Assembly (NCBI GenBank): GCA_963713445.1 | Contig: CAVQMB010000037.1 | Span: 24,080-88,079, forward strand | Reading direction: 5' to 3' | Origin: CAVQMB01 sp963713445 | GTDB taxonomy: Bacteria; Pseudomonadota; Gammaproteobacteria; Competibacterales; Competibacteraceae | DNA: 64,000 nt | Shown: in pieces, positions 34,499-44,590 of the stretch | How the letters are laid out: every line of letters begins with the position of its first letter | Position numbering within the stretch: the first letter of the stretch is position 1 | Made by a program: the position numbers and the translations under genes | Notes under the pieces: model-generated | Databases searched by the model: none | Seen by the model: the letters and a program-made list of their open reading frames with translations, nothing else | What the model was told of the DNA's origin: nothing

Positions 34499-35674
34499 AT
34501 GATGCCATCACCTGCAGTACGCGCGCTTGCCAGTGCGCTGGCTGTGTTCTGTCTGGTCCTGGCCAGGACAGGTTTGGCGGCTCAGCCGACTGTCCCGCCG
34601 CTCAGCACCAATCCGAACCCGGCCGCCGCCGCCACGAACGGGTCACCTGCGGCAACGCCAACCCAGCCGCCGATCCCGCAGTCAGCGCCATCCGGCCCCA
34701 GCACGGTGCCCGCATTGGGTGGAACCGGGGCAGCCTTGGAGCAGCGTGCCGGCAAGCGCAACAAAATGCCGCCGCTCACCCGCCAGGACAAAGCGGCGAT
34801 GATCGCTTACACGGAGGGCTATGCCGCGCTCCGCTCAGGGCATCCCAAGGCTGCCATCCAGCACCTCAAGCAAGCCATCCAAAACAAGCCAAATGAAGCG
34901 CAATTCCATTATCTGCTGGCGCAGGCCTATGGCAAGATCGGCAATTATCCAATGCGCTGGTATGCACTGCGGCAGGCGGTCCGACTGAACCCCCAGCTGA
35001 AGGGAGCGGTTCATGGCTTTGAACAGATGTGGCGGGTTGCGGTGGAAAAGGGCTCGCTCGACGTGGGCATCCCGGAGAAGCGGGTCAAAGCCGAACTTGG
35101 CAAACCCGACCAGACATCGCGAAAGGGATCGGTCTGGGTCTATGGCTACCGCGCGATCGAATTCTTGCATCACAAAATCTATGGGTTGATCGACTTGCGC
35201 GGTAGTGGCAGGCCAAGCCCCGCCACTGAAGTGTTCCGCTTCAATCTGGGGCCGGGCCATTGGCGGCTGACCCAGCGTCGTCTGGGCTCTGACCAGAGTA
35301 CTCTCGTCTACCAACCGAAAGCGGCTAAGGGGCCGCGTGCGCAGGTCACATTGACGCGGCTGGTTGACATGAAAGCCAAAAACGACCCGCACCAGCTCAT
35401 GACCAACATGAAGCAGGAATTGAAACAGCGTTTCCCTGATCTCGGCTGGCGCGTGCTGCACGATAGCCCGCAGGATGTGTTATTCGAGTGGTGGCTCACG
35501 GGCAGCGACGAACCGCATCAGCATCAGATCGTACGGATGGCCAGCGGAAGCCACGATGTTTACCAACTGTCCTACGCCAGCCAGGCCGACCCGCTCAAAT
35601 CCACCACTCGGGCGCGCTGGGTGTCGCAGCTCAAACACGCCAGGCTCGAACCGGTCAAGACCGGTCAGCAATAA
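34499..35674 (+). CDS. Secreted TPR-repeat protein, unknown function
   Basis: A 391-residue protein. A signal peptide (SALAVFCLVLARTGLAA) is followed by a Pro/Ala/Thr-rich linker (about 30-95) and then at least two TPR units (AYTEGYAALRSGHPKAAIQH and AQFHYLLAQAYGKIGNYPMR). The C-terminal half, about 200 residues, is unassigned. Consecutive ATGs at 34499 and 34502 are both possible; an in-frame ATG 42 bases upstream would spoil the signal peptide. It is probably periplasmic, and may scaffold envelope proteins. Confidence 0.7.
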   Translation: MMPSPAVRALASALAVFCLVLARTGLAAQPTVPPLSTNPNPAAAATNGSPAATPTQPPIPQSAPSGPSTVPALGGTGAALEQRAGKRNKMPPLTRQDKAAMIAYTEGYAALRSGHPKAAIQHLKQAIQNKPNEAQFHYLLAQAYGKIGNYPMRWYALRQAVRLNPQLKGAVHGFEQMWRVAVEKGSLDVGIPEKRVKAELGKPDQTSRKGSVWVYGYRAIEFLHHKIYGLIDLRGSGRPSPATEVFRFNLGPGHWRLTQRRLGSDQSTLVYQPKAAKGPRAQVTLTRLVDMKAKNDPHQLMTNMKQELKQRFPDLGWRVLHDSPQDVLFEWWLTGSDEPHQHQIVRMASGSHDVYQLSYASQADPLKSTTRARWVSQLKHARLEPVKTGQQ

Positions 35675-35731
35675 CCGCCCGCCAGCGCCCTGCCGCGGGC
35701 CCGCCGTTCGGCGGTGCCGGCGGCTCTGCCG

Positions 35732-37144
35732 ATGTCGCTGCTGAGCGGCCTGCTGCTGGCAGCCGATCTGGCGGCGGCCCTGGCCGCCGGATTCCACGTT
35801 CTGCTGAACAAACGCGATCCGCGCGCCATCATCGGCTGGCTGGCGATCTGTTTGCTGACGCCGTTTGTCGGCGCCGCAATGTATTATCTGTTCGGCATCA
35901 ACCGGGTTCAGACCCGCGCCAGGCGCCTGGCCGCGCGCTCACCTTTCGCCGCTGGCGACGATCTCAAACACCGTAACCAGCCGACCCTGCTGGACCCGGA
36001 ACTGCGGGTGCTGGCAGGGATCGCCGGCAGCATTACCGAACACCCGCTGCTTGCCGGTAACCAGGTCGACTGCCTGCATGATGGCGAGCAAGCCTATCCC
36101 GCAATGCTGGACGCGATCGGCGCGTCGCAGCGCCAGGTTTATCTGGCCACCTACATCTTCGACACCCAGGGCACCGGGGAGACCTTTATCGGGGCCCTCG
36201 CGGACGCAGCCCACCGCGGCATCGATGTGCGGGTACTGGTCGATGGCGTGGGTGAACTGAGCAGTCTGCCGCGTGCCAGCCAGCGACTGCGCCAGGCCGG
36301 CGTGCGAGTCGAGCGCTTTATTCCGCCCCGCCTGCTACCGCCACAGTTATCGATCAATCTGCGCAACCACCGCAAGATCCTGGTCGTGGACGGGAGGCTG
36401 GCGTTCACCGGCGGGATGAATATCAGCAATGACCACCTGGCTGGCAATATCGCCAACCGGAACCGGATCACCGACCTGCACTTCCGGCTGCAGGGGCCGG
36501 TGATCGGCCCGATGATGCAGACATTCCTGGAGGACTGGGGCTTCGTAACCGGTGAGCGCGAACCGGTGCCGGTACTGGACCACCAGCAAGCCGGCCTAGC
36601 GTTCTGCCGCGCGATCACCGACGGCCCCAACGAGGACATGGAAAAGCTGCTGCAGGTGCTGACTGCAGTGATCAGTGCGGCGCGCCGGCGGATCGGCGTG
36701 ATGACACCGTATTTCCTGCCGCCGGGCGAACTGCTGGGCGCGCTGCGGGCCGCCGCTCAGCGCGGGGTCCAGGTCAGCCTGTTATTACCGGGCGCTATCG
36801 ATCATCCGTCCATCAACTGGGGTGCCCAGCACATTCTCGACCTGCTGCTTGAAGCCGGTGTGCGGATCGGCTACCGGCCTGCGCCGTTCGCCCACAGCAA
36901 ACTGCTGCTGGTCGACGACGCCTACACGCTCTTGGGCTCGGCCAACCTCGACCCGCGCAGCCTGCGCCTGAACTTCGAGTTCGGCGTCGAAGTCTACGAC
37001 CGGGCTCTAAGCGAGGCCTTGTGGGTCCATTTCGAGTCAGTGCGCAGCCGCTGCCGGCCGCTGACCGTTGCCGAACTGCGCGGCCGGTCACTGCCAATCA
37101 AGCTGCGCGACGCCCTGGCATGGAGTTGCTCGCCCTACCTTTGA
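35732..37144 (+). CDS. cls: Cardiolipin synthase (phospholipase D family)
   Basis: A 470-residue inner-membrane enzyme that joins phosphatidylglycerol molecules into cardiolipin. Two N-terminal helices (LLAADLAAALAAGFHVLLNK and IIGWLAICLLTPFVGAAMYY) are followed by two HKD motifs, NHRKILVVDGRLAFTGGMN and HSKLLLVDDAYTLLGSANLD. The ATG at 35732 is preferred; an in-frame GTG at 35714 adds six residues. Neither has a strong RBS. The last residues, near the end, are normal for the family. Confidence 0.9.
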   Translation: MSLLSGLLLAADLAAALAAGFHVLLNKRDPRAIIGWLAICLLTPFVGAAMYYLFGINRVQTRARRLAARSPFAAGDDLKHRNQPTLLDPELRVLAGIAGSITEHPLLAGNQVDCLHDGEQAYPAMLDAIGASQRQVYLATYIFDTQGTGETFIGALADAAHRGIDVRVLVDGVGELSSLPRASQRLRQAGVRVERFIPPRLLPPQLSINLRNHRKILVVDGRLAFTGGMNISNDHLAGNIANRNRITDLHFRLQGPVIGPMMQTFLEDWGFVTGEREPVPVLDHQQAGLAFCRAITDGPNEDMEKLLQVLTAVISAARRRIGVMTPYFLPPGELLGALRAAAQRGVQVSLLLPGAIDHPSINWGAQHILDLLLEAGVRIGYRPAPFAHSKLLLVDDAYTLLGSANLDPRSLRLNFEFGVEVYDRALSEALWVHFESVRSRCRPLTVAELRGRSLPIKLRDALAWSCSPYL

Positions 37145-37161
37145 CCGACATGACAAAAAAC

Positions 37162-40100
37162 CTAGCCGCCTTGCCCCAGTATCGCCAGCAAACCGCGTAG
37201 CGGCACACCAGCCCAGTCGGGTCGATTGTCAATCTCGTAACGCAGTTCGTAGAGCGCCTTCTCCAGCGTAAAAAGATCGATCAACTGGCGACCGTGGTCG
37301 GGATCAGACGGATACACCGGACAGTCCGCCAGCGCTTCCTGGTACCCTGCCAGAAACGCCTGCGCGATCTGATCGCGCCACGCCAGCGCACGCTCCTGAA
37401 GCTGCCCACGAACGGTCTCTGGCGAGCCGTCCAGAATCTGCAGCAGTGCCGCGTAGGCGGCGTAATCGAATGAACGCAGCATGCCGGCGACATCGCGCAG
37501 TGCCGAGTGCTTGCGGCGCCGCTCAGACAGTGGCCGGGCGGGCTCGCCTTCGAAGTCGATGATGATGAAATCGGCCTCGGCGATGAGTACCTGCCCGAGG
37601 TGGTAATCGCCATGGTGACGCGTTTTGACCATCGCCAAAGCGCCAGCCGGACGCAACGCCGCAAGCCGCACCGTGACCTCGTCGCGCCGTGCCAGCAGAC
37701 GATTGGCCAGGGTCTGCTGAGCCGGCGGCAGGTGCTGGCGGCTGCGCTCCAGCAAGGCGAAGGTCTGCCGGGCCTCGGCGGCGACGCTACCGAACCAGTC
37801 ATCGAGATCGGCTGGCGTCAGCGGCTCCGGATCAAATGCCGGATCGCCACAGGTTACTGCCAGTGCCCGATGGAGTTCGCCCGTACGCTCGCCCAGCGTA
37901 TGAATCATCAGTTCGAACCCGGCATGCGGCGCGGCCATCGCCGGCTCCACGTCGGGAGTCTGCATCAAGCTGTCCTCCAGGAACCGGCGCAGATAATGCA
38001 GGCTGTAGCTCCAGGCATCGCCCTGATTGGCCTGATAGCCCTGCAGCAATGCCAGGGTAGTCCGGTCACCGTCATCCCCAACCAACTCGACGGCCCCCGC
38101 CACGGGCGCGATGTTGGGAAACGGCGAGACCTCGGTCAGGAAACGGCCGATCTCGAGTTCGGGATTGGTGCCCCGCTGAAGCCGCCGGTACCCCTTCAGG
38201 AACAACCGGTCACCCAGAATCAGGGCACTGTTGCTACCCCCGACCTGGGGCCGGCGTACCCGCATGCCGACGGGGTCGTCGCCTGCCAGGTCAGCGAATG
38301 CCATGGTCGCCGAGCAGCGCAGCTCACCGCCCGCCAGCGGCACGGTCTCATTGGTCTGCATCGCAGTCACCAGCCGACGACAGAAATCCTCCTCGGCAAA
38401 CGCATCGTACAGCACGCCGACCTGGGCCTGCTGGCGTACTTTGGCCAGCGCCGCGGGCCCCAGGCCGCGAATCCGCTCCTCGCCATCGCGCTCCCAGGCC
38501 AGTGCCAGCGGCAGGAAATAGCGCTGGGCCGGCACCGCGTCAAGTTCGACATCGAGTTGCAGCAGCAGCCAGCGCCCATGATCCACCACCCACCTGGCAT
38601 CCTCCACCAGGCGGACCTCGCGCAACCGCTCACCCTTGCCCGCGAACCAGCGCTGATGCCCGAGGAAGTCCGGCAGCGCTTCCTGTTCCAGCCGCCGCCG
38701 CAAACGCCGCGACTGGACCTGCCGGCTGCCCGCCTGGCGGTCCGGGAAAAAGCTGTTCCAGCCATCGGACATCACCAGCATCGGCAGTTCCGCCGGCGGC
38801 AGCCGCTCCTCGTGCCATTCCGGCTGTTCCGCTTCGGTAGTCAGGCAAAACCAATAAAAGCCGTAGCTCGGCAACGTTAACAGATACGGCAGCTCACCGA
38901 TGGGCGGAAACGCGGTACGTCCCATCAGCTCCACCGGCACCCGGCCGGTGTAGGCACCCAGCTCGAGCTCGACCGGCTGCGCGGTGCGGGCCAGGTTGAC
39001 CACGCAGAGAATGACCTCATCCTGGTAAGCCCGGATATAGGCCAGGATCTTGCGGTTGCCCGGCCGGATGAACTCGAGACGGCCTCGACCGAAGGCCTGA
39101 TAGCTCTTGCGTACCGCGATCAGCCGCTTCATCCAGTTCAGCAGCGACGCCGGGCTGCGGCTCTGGGCCTCGACATTGACCGACTCGTAGCCGTAGACCG
39201 GGTCCATCACCGGCGGCAGGAAAAGCTTCTGCGGATCGGCCCGGGAGAACCCGGCATTGCGGTCCGGGCTCCATTGCATCGGGGTGCGCACGCCGTTGCG
39301 ATCGCCCAGATAGATATTGTCGCCCATGCCGATCTCGTCACCGTAGTAGACGATGGGCGTACCCGGCATCGACATCAGCAGGCCGTGCATCAGCCTGATC
39401 TTGTCGCCGTCGTTGTCCAGCAGCGGTGCCAGCCGCCGGCGGATGCCGACATTGATACGCATGCGCGGGTCAGCGGCGTAGGTCCGGTACATGTAGTCCC
39501 GTTCCTTGTCGGTGACCATCTCCAGGGTCAGCTCGTCATGATTACGCAGGAAGATGGCCCACTGGCAGTTGTCCGGAATCTCCGGGGTCTGCTCCATGAT
39601 CTCCACCATGGGGTGGCGGTCCTCCTGGGCGAGCGCCATATACATGCGCGGCATCAGGGGGAAATGATAGGCGACATGGCATTCGTCGCCATCCCCGAAA
39701 TACTCGCGCACGTCTTCCGGCCACTGGTTGGCCTCGGCCAGGAACATACGGCCGTGGTAATGCGCGTCCACCTCGGCGCGCATCTGCTTGAGAACCTCGT
39801 GCGTCTCCGACAGGTTCTCGTTGTTGGTACCTTCCCGCTCGCACAGGTAAGGGATGGCATCCAGCCGTAATCCGTCGACGCCCTGATCGAGCCAGAACCG
39901 CATGGTCCGGATCACGGCCTTGCGGACCTGCGGATTGTCGAAATTGAGGTCCGGCTGATGGGAGAAGAACCGGTGCCAGTAGTATTGCTGGGCGACCGGA
40001 TCCCAGGCCCAGTTGGAGGTTTCCGTGTCGGTGAAAATGATGCGGGTGCCACTGTAACGCTGGTCGCTGTCGCTCCAGACGTAGTAGTCGCGCTTGGCCG

Positions 40101-40488
40101 AACCCTTCGGCGCCCGCCGGGCGGCCTGAAACCAGGGATGCTGATCAGAGGTGTGGTTGATGACCAGCTCGGTAATCACCTTGAGACCGCGCCGGTGGGC
40201 CTCGCGGATGAAACGGCGAAAATCCTGGCGGTTACCGTAGTCCGGATGAATGGCCCGGTAACCGGCAATATCGTAGCCATCGTCACGCAGCGGCGACGGG
40301 TAAAACGGCAGCAGCCAGACCGTGTTGATCCCCAGGGTCTGGATATACTCCAGTCTCTCGGTCAGGCCGCGGAAATCGCCGATGCCATCGCCGTTATTGT
40401 CGCGGAACGCCTTCACATGCAACTGGTAGACGATGGCGTCCTTGTACCATAACGGGTCGTTGTCCCAGCTCGGAGTTGCGTCGGGCAT
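37162..40488 (-). CDS. treS: Trehalose synthase/maltokinase fusion (TreS-Mak)
   Basis: A fusion of about 1108 residues. The GH13 TreS part (1-550) converts trehalose to maltose; its nucleophile is D212 in GLRLDAIPYLCE, acid/base E254 in FLAEANQWPED and third carboxylate D320 in FLRNHDE (numbering from the upstream GTG at 40494). The C-terminal part is a maltokinase with HGDYHLGQVLIAEADF and DFEGEPARPLSERR, making maltose-1-phosphate from maltose and ATP. The two steps feed GlgE, whose gene ends nine bases upstream. ATG 40488 has GAGAGG ahead of it; an in-frame GTG lies six bases upstream. Confidence 0.93.
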   Translation of the reverse strand: MPDATPSWDNDPLWYKDAIVYQLHVKAFRDNNGDGIGDFRGLTERLEYIQTLGINTVWLLPFYPSPLRDDGYDIAGYRAIHPDYGNRQDFRRFIREAHRRGLKVITELVINHTSDQHPWFQAARRAPKGSAKRDYYVWSDSDQRYSGTRIIFTDTETSNWAWDPVAQQYYWHRFFSHQPDLNFDNPQVRKAVIRTMRFWLDQGVDGLRLDAIPYLCEREGTNNENLSETHEVLKQMRAEVDAHYHGRMFLAEANQWPEDVREYFGDGDECHVAYHFPLMPRMYMALAQEDRHPMVEIMEQTPEIPDNCQWAIFLRNHDELTLEMVTDKERDYMYRTYAADPRMRINVGIRRRLAPLLDNDGDKIRLMHGLLMSMPGTPIVYYGDEIGMGDNIYLGDRNGVRTPMQWSPDRNAGFSRADPQKLFLPPVMDPVYGYESVNVEAQSRSPASLLNWMKRLIAVRKSYQAFGRGRLEFIRPGNRKILAYIRAYQDEVILCVVNLARTAQPVELELGAYTGRVPVELMGRTAFPPIGELPYLLTLPSYGFYWFCLTTEAEQPEWHEERLPPAELPMLVMSDGWNSFFPDRQAGSRQVQSRRLRRRLEQEALPDFLGHQRWFAGKGERLREVRLVEDARWVVDHGRWLLLQLDVELDAVPAQRYFLPLALAWERDGEERIRGLGPAALAKVRQQAQVGVLYDAFAEEDFCRRLVTAMQTNETVPLAGGELRCSATMAFADLAGDDPVGMRVRRPQVGGSNSALILGDRLFLKGYRRLQRGTNPELEIGRFLTEVSPFPNIAPVAGAVELVGDDGDRTTLALLQGYQANQGDAWSYSLHYLRRFLEDSLMQTPDVEPAMAAPHAGFELMIHTLGERTGELHRALAVTCGDPAFDPEPLTPADLDDWFGSVAAEARQTFALLERSRQHLPPAQQTLANRLLARRDEVTVRLAALRPAGALAMVKTRHHGDYHLGQVLIAEADFIIIDFEGEPARPLSERRRKHSALRDVAGMLRSFDYAAYAALLQILDGSPETVRGQLQERALAWRDQIAQAFLAGYQEALADCPVYPSDPDHGRQLIDLFTLEKALYELRYEIDNRPDWAGVPLRGLLAILGQGG

Positions 40489-40497
40489 CGGCACCTC

Positions 40498-42495
40498 TCA
40501 CATGAAATAGTCAAAGTCGCGTTCGCTGCGCACCCGCCGGCGCAACCGGAACACGTGGGCCGGCAGGACCTGGGGATCGAGCTCCACGTAGTTGTGGCTG
40601 CCGTGCCACAGGTAACGGGCGTCACTCAGTAAATCGTGCATCTGGAACGGCCGGTCCGGCGCCAGGCCCAGCTCCGACAGCGGCAGTTCCAGCCAGCCCG
40701 ACTGGACGTGGTAGGGATCCAGGTTTACCACCACCAGGATGCGGTTGTCGCCACTCGCGGTGGACTTGCTAAAGCAGATCAGCTCGTCATTGTCGACCGA
40801 ATGGAAACGCAGGTTCCAGTCCGACTGCAGCGCCGGGTTGTCGTGGCGAATTTGGTTGATACGGGCAATGAGGTGACGCAGGCTGTCATCACGGTCGAGC
40901 GCCCACTCGCGGATCTCGTATTTTTCCGAGTGCAGGTATTCCTCGCTGCCGGGTTCGCGCGGGCGGTTCTCGCACAGTTCAAAAGCCGGTCCATAGATAC
41001 CGTAGCTGGCTGTCAGTGTCGCGGCCAGCACCAGCCGGCTGGTGAACGCCGGCCGTCCACCGAACTGCAGATACTCGGTCAGAATATCAGGAGTGTTGGG
41101 CCAGAAATTCGGCCGGAAATATTCACGGCTGTCGGTGGTGGTGAGTTCGGTCAGATACTCGGTCAGTTCCTGCTTGGTGTTGCGCCACGCGAAATAGGTG
41201 TAGGACTGACTGAAACCCAGCTTGGCCAGCCGCTTCATGACCTTGGGGCGGGTGAAGGCCTCGGCCAGAAACAGCGTAGAGGGGTGCTGGCGCTTGATTT
41301 CGCCGATCAGCCACTCCCACAGCGGGAACGGCTTGGTGTGCGGATTGTCGACGCGGAAAATGCGCACCCCCTGGCCAATCCAGAATTCGAAGATGCTCTT
41401 CAGCTCATCGTACAGTGCCTGCCAGTCGTCACTCTCGAAGTGGAACGGATAGATATCCTGATATTTCTTGGGCGGATTCTCGGCGTATTGCACGGTACCG
41501 TCCGGGCGCCAGCGAAACCAGGCCGGGTGCTGGTCCACGTAAGGATGATCCGGTGCACACTGGAACGCGATATCCAACGCGATCTCGAGACCATGCTCGC
41601 GCGCCCGGGTCACCAGGTCACGAAAATCCGCCAGCGTACCCAGCGCCGGATGCACCGATTTGTGACCACCTTCGACGGCGCCGATCGCCCAGGGGCTGCC
41701 GACGTCGTCGGGCTGCGCCACCAGCGTGTTGTTCCGGCCCTTGCGGTTTATCCTGCCGATCGGATGGATCGGCGGCAGATACAACACGTCGAAGCCCATC
41801 GCCGCGATATAGGGCAACCGCCCGGCCACATCATGCAAAGTACCATGCCGGCCGGCCTCGCCCCAGGAACGCGGGAACAACTCGTACCAGCTACTGAAAC
41901 GGGCCCGCTCATCATCCACCACAACATTCAGCTCGCCCGGATGGTGAGTAGCCAGGCTCCGGTCGGGACAGCCCGCCAGGTGCTGTTCCAGCTCCCCGTC
42001 CAGCGCCAGGGCACGGCGCTGGTCCAGTGCCACCGAGGACGCGGCCAGCAGTTCGGCCCGGCGCTGTAGCCAGACGGCCACGCCCGGCTCGGCCCGCGCG
42101 GCCGCCTGGCGCACTATTGCGGCCCCGACCTGCAGGGCGAGTTCGATATCCTGTTGTTCGACCCGATTGGCAAGATCATGGCGCCAGGATTGGAAATGGT
42201 CGGTCCAGGCACAGACGGTGTAGTGGTAACGGCCGAGTTCGACCACCTGGAATGTACCGCGCCAACGATCGTTGACCAGCGACTGCAACGGCACTTCGGT
42301 CCATTCGGCCGCACTCTCGTGGCGGTACTGCAGCACTGCAGCAATGGCATCGTGGCCATCGGTGAAAATATCTGCCGTGACCGCGACCGCTTCGCCCAGG
42401 GTGCGTTTGATGGCGAAGCGCCCGCCATCGACCTGGGGCCTGACGTTCTCGATCACAACACGCCGCCAGCCCTCTGTAGGCAAACTAACCGTCAT
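40498..42495 (-). CDS. glgE: Maltose-1-phosphate maltosyltransferase GlgE
   Basis: A 665-residue GH13_3 enzyme that transfers maltose from maltose-1-phosphate to a linear alpha-1,4-glucan. WYELFPRSWGE, LYLPPIHPIGRINRKGRNN and nucleophile D383 in RIFRVDNPHTKPF, with acid/base E412 in LFLAEAFTRP, match the family. The ATG at 42495 has GAGGAG about nine bases upstream. It begins 11 bases after glgB and ends just before treS, so the three are an operon and form the GlgE pathway. Confidence 0.93.
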   Translation of the reverse strand: MTVSLPTEGWRRVVIENVRPQVDGGRFAIKRTLGEAVAVTADIFTDGHDAIAAVLQYRHESAAEWTEVPLQSLVNDRWRGTFQVVELGRYHYTVCAWTDHFQSWRHDLANRVEQQDIELALQVGAAIVRQAAARAEPGVAVWLQRRAELLAASSVALDQRRALALDGELEQHLAGCPDRSLATHHPGELNVVVDDERARFSSWYELFPRSWGEAGRHGTLHDVAGRLPYIAAMGFDVLYLPPIHPIGRINRKGRNNTLVAQPDDVGSPWAIGAVEGGHKSVHPALGTLADFRDLVTRAREHGLEIALDIAFQCAPDHPYVDQHPAWFRWRPDGTVQYAENPPKKYQDIYPFHFESDDWQALYDELKSIFEFWIGQGVRIFRVDNPHTKPFPLWEWLIGEIKRQHPSTLFLAEAFTRPKVMKRLAKLGFSQSYTYFAWRNTKQELTEYLTELTTTDSREYFRPNFWPNTPDILTEYLQFGGRPAFTSRLVLAATLTASYGIYGPAFELCENRPREPGSEEYLHSEKYEIREWALDRDDSLRHLIARINQIRHDNPALQSDWNLRFHSVDNDELICFSKSTASGDNRILVVVNLDPYHVQSGWLELPLSELGLAPDRPFQMHDLLSDARYLWHGSHNYVELDPQVLPAHVFRLRRRVRSERDFDYFM

Positions 42496-42505
42496 CGCCG
42501 GCTCC

Positions 42506-44434
42506 TCAGTGGCTGGTAAGGAACAGGACCGCAAACGGCGGCAGGGTCAGCGTCAGCGAGTGCGAGCGGCCGTGCATCGGCACCGGACTGGCCTCCAGGC
42601 CACCCAGATTACCCTGGCCGCTACCGCCATAGTAATCGGCGTCACTGTTCAATGCTTCGCGCCACCAGCCGCCATGCGGCACGCCCACCCGGAAGTTGTG
42701 TCGGGGTACCGGCGTGAAATTGCACACCACCAGCACAGTCCGTCCGCCGTCGGCGGACTTACGCAGAAAGCTCAGCGTACTGTGCTCAGCATCGTGACAA
42801 TCGACCCATTCGAAGCCGTTCTGCTGGAAATCGCACTGGTAAAGCGCAGGCTCGGCCCGGTAGCAGCGGTTCAGGTCACGCACCCAGTTGCGCATCCCCT
42901 GGTGTGGGGTCTGTTCCAGCAGGTGCCAGTCGAGGCTGGACTCATGGTTCCATTCATTCCACTGGGCGAACTCCCCGCCCATGAACATCAGTTTCTTGCC
43001 GGGATGACCGTACATGTAGCCGAACAAGGTACGCAGCCCGGCGAATTTCTGCCAGTCGTCGCCCGGCATGCGGCGGATCAGCGATCCCTTCCCGTAAACC
43101 ACCTCGTCATGCGAGAACGGCAGCACGAAATTCTCGAAGAACGCATACCAGATGCTGAAGGTAAGCTGGTCGTGGTGATACCTGCGGTAGATCGGATCCA
43201 GCCCGCAATACGCCAGGGTGTCATGCATCCAGCCCATATTCCATTTCATGCCGAACCCCAGTCCGCCGATATAAAGCGGCCGTGACACCATGGGCCAGGA
43301 GGTCGATTCCTCGGCGATGGTCTGGACACCCGGATGATCCCGGTAGGCCGCCTCGTTGAGGGTGCGCAGAAAGCGGATGGCATCCAGGTTTTCGCGACCG
43401 CCGTGGGCATTTGGAATCCATTCGCCTTCCCTGCGGGCGTAATCCAGGTACAGCATCGAAGCGACTGCATCGACCCGCAACCCGTCGATATGGTACTTGT
43501 CCAGCCAGAACAGCGCACTGCTCAACAGGAATGCGCGCACTTCATGGCGGCTGTAATTGAAAATGTAACTGTTCCACTCCGGGTGATAGCCCTGACGCGG
43601 ATCCTGATGTTCGAACAGATGGGTGCCGTCGAAATAGCTGAGGCCGTGCTCATCGCTGGGGAAGTGCGAGGGCACCCAGTCCAGGATCACCCCGATACCG
43701 CGCTGGTGCAGGTAGTCGACCAGATACATGAAATCCTGCGGTGTGCCGTAGCGGGCCGTGGGCGCAAAGTAGCCGGTGGTCTGATAGCCCCACGAACCGT
43801 AGAACGGATGCTCCATGATGGGCAGGAACTCGACGTGGGTGTAGCCCAGATCGGCAACGTAGTCCGCCAGCACGGGCGCCAGTTCGCGATAGGTCAGCGA
43901 GCGATTGCCGTCTTCCGGCTTGCGCCGCCAGGAGCCCAGATGAACCTCGTAGACGCTCATCGGCGCGTCCAGCGCGTTGCAGCGGCCACGCTGGCTCATC
44001 CAGGCGCCGTCCTGCCAGTCGTAGTCCAGTGACCAGACCCGGGACGCGGTCAGCGGTGGTTGTTGCCAGTAAACGGCGAACGGATCGCCCTTGTCCACCT
44101 GATAGCCATGGTAGCGTGAGACGATATGGTACTTGTAGGTCGAACCCTGGCGCGCGGCGGCGCTGACGCCGTGCCAGATGCCGGTTCCGTCGGAGCTGGG
44201 CGCCAGCGGATCAGCGGTCGAATCCCAGTCGTTGAAATCGCCGATCACCGACACCCGGACGGCATTCGGCGCCCACACGGCGAACCGGACCCCGTCGGAC
44301 TGCGGATGAGCCCCCAGCTTTTCATAAAGTCGGCCATGGGTACCCTCGCGAAACAGGAACCCGTCATCCGGGGAAAACAACGCCGGAAGCGTGTCCCGGT
44401 CGCGTTGTCGTTTTGCGGCGGCTTGATGCGGCAT
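42506..44434 (-). CDS. glgB: 1,4-alpha-glucan branching enzyme GlgB
   Basis: A 642-residue GH13 enzyme forming alpha-1,6 branches. CBM48 region: VRFAVWAPNAVRVSVIGDFN. Catalytic residues are D322 (DGLRVDAVASMLYLDY), E375/376 (AEESTSWP) and the Asp in SHDEVVYGKGS. It is shorter than E. coli GlgB because it lacks the extra N1 domain, as in other GlgE-pathway or short forms. GAGGTG lies ahead of ATG 44434. It is the first gene of the glgB-glgE-treS operon and supplies branches for the glucan made by GlgE. Confidence 0.93.
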   Translation of the reverse strand: MPHQAAAKRQRDRDTLPALFSPDDGFLFREGTHGRLYEKLGAHPQSDGVRFAVWAPNAVRVSVIGDFNDWDSTADPLAPSSDGTGIWHGVSAAARQGSTYKYHIVSRYHGYQVDKGDPFAVYWQQPPLTASRVWSLDYDWQDGAWMSQRGRCNALDAPMSVYEVHLGSWRRKPEDGNRSLTYRELAPVLADYVADLGYTHVEFLPIMEHPFYGSWGYQTTGYFAPTARYGTPQDFMYLVDYLHQRGIGVILDWVPSHFPSDEHGLSYFDGTHLFEHQDPRQGYHPEWNSYIFNYSRHEVRAFLLSSALFWLDKYHIDGLRVDAVASMLYLDYARREGEWIPNAHGGRENLDAIRFLRTLNEAAYRDHPGVQTIAEESTSWPMVSRPLYIGGLGFGMKWNMGWMHDTLAYCGLDPIYRRYHHDQLTFSIWYAFFENFVLPFSHDEVVYGKGSLIRRMPGDDWQKFAGLRTLFGYMYGHPGKKLMFMGGEFAQWNEWNHESSLDWHLLEQTPHQGMRNWVRDLNRCYRAEPALYQCDFQQNGFEWVDCHDAEHSTLSFLRKSADGGRTVLVVCNFTPVPRHNFRVGVPHGGWWREALNSDADYYGGSGQGNLGGLEASPVPMHGRSHSLTLTLPPFAVLFLTSH

Positions 44435-44590
44435 GTACACCTCGGTGTCGAGTGACGGTGACGATCAAGAAACGACCTCACAGCAATATGTTAACACTAC
44501 CCGGAAGGACCACACGCCGGCCGCGATCGTTCAAAAACGGTTACCACCCCCGGACACTGCGCTACGGCACCGCCCGCGGCGCGGCCGGAT

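Noticed and set aside
33930..34511. A 193-codon minus-strand frame overlapping the small membrane protein gene
   Set aside because: No RBS, no family match and a composition like an antisense shadow; the plus-strand frame has membrane helices and a family-like end.
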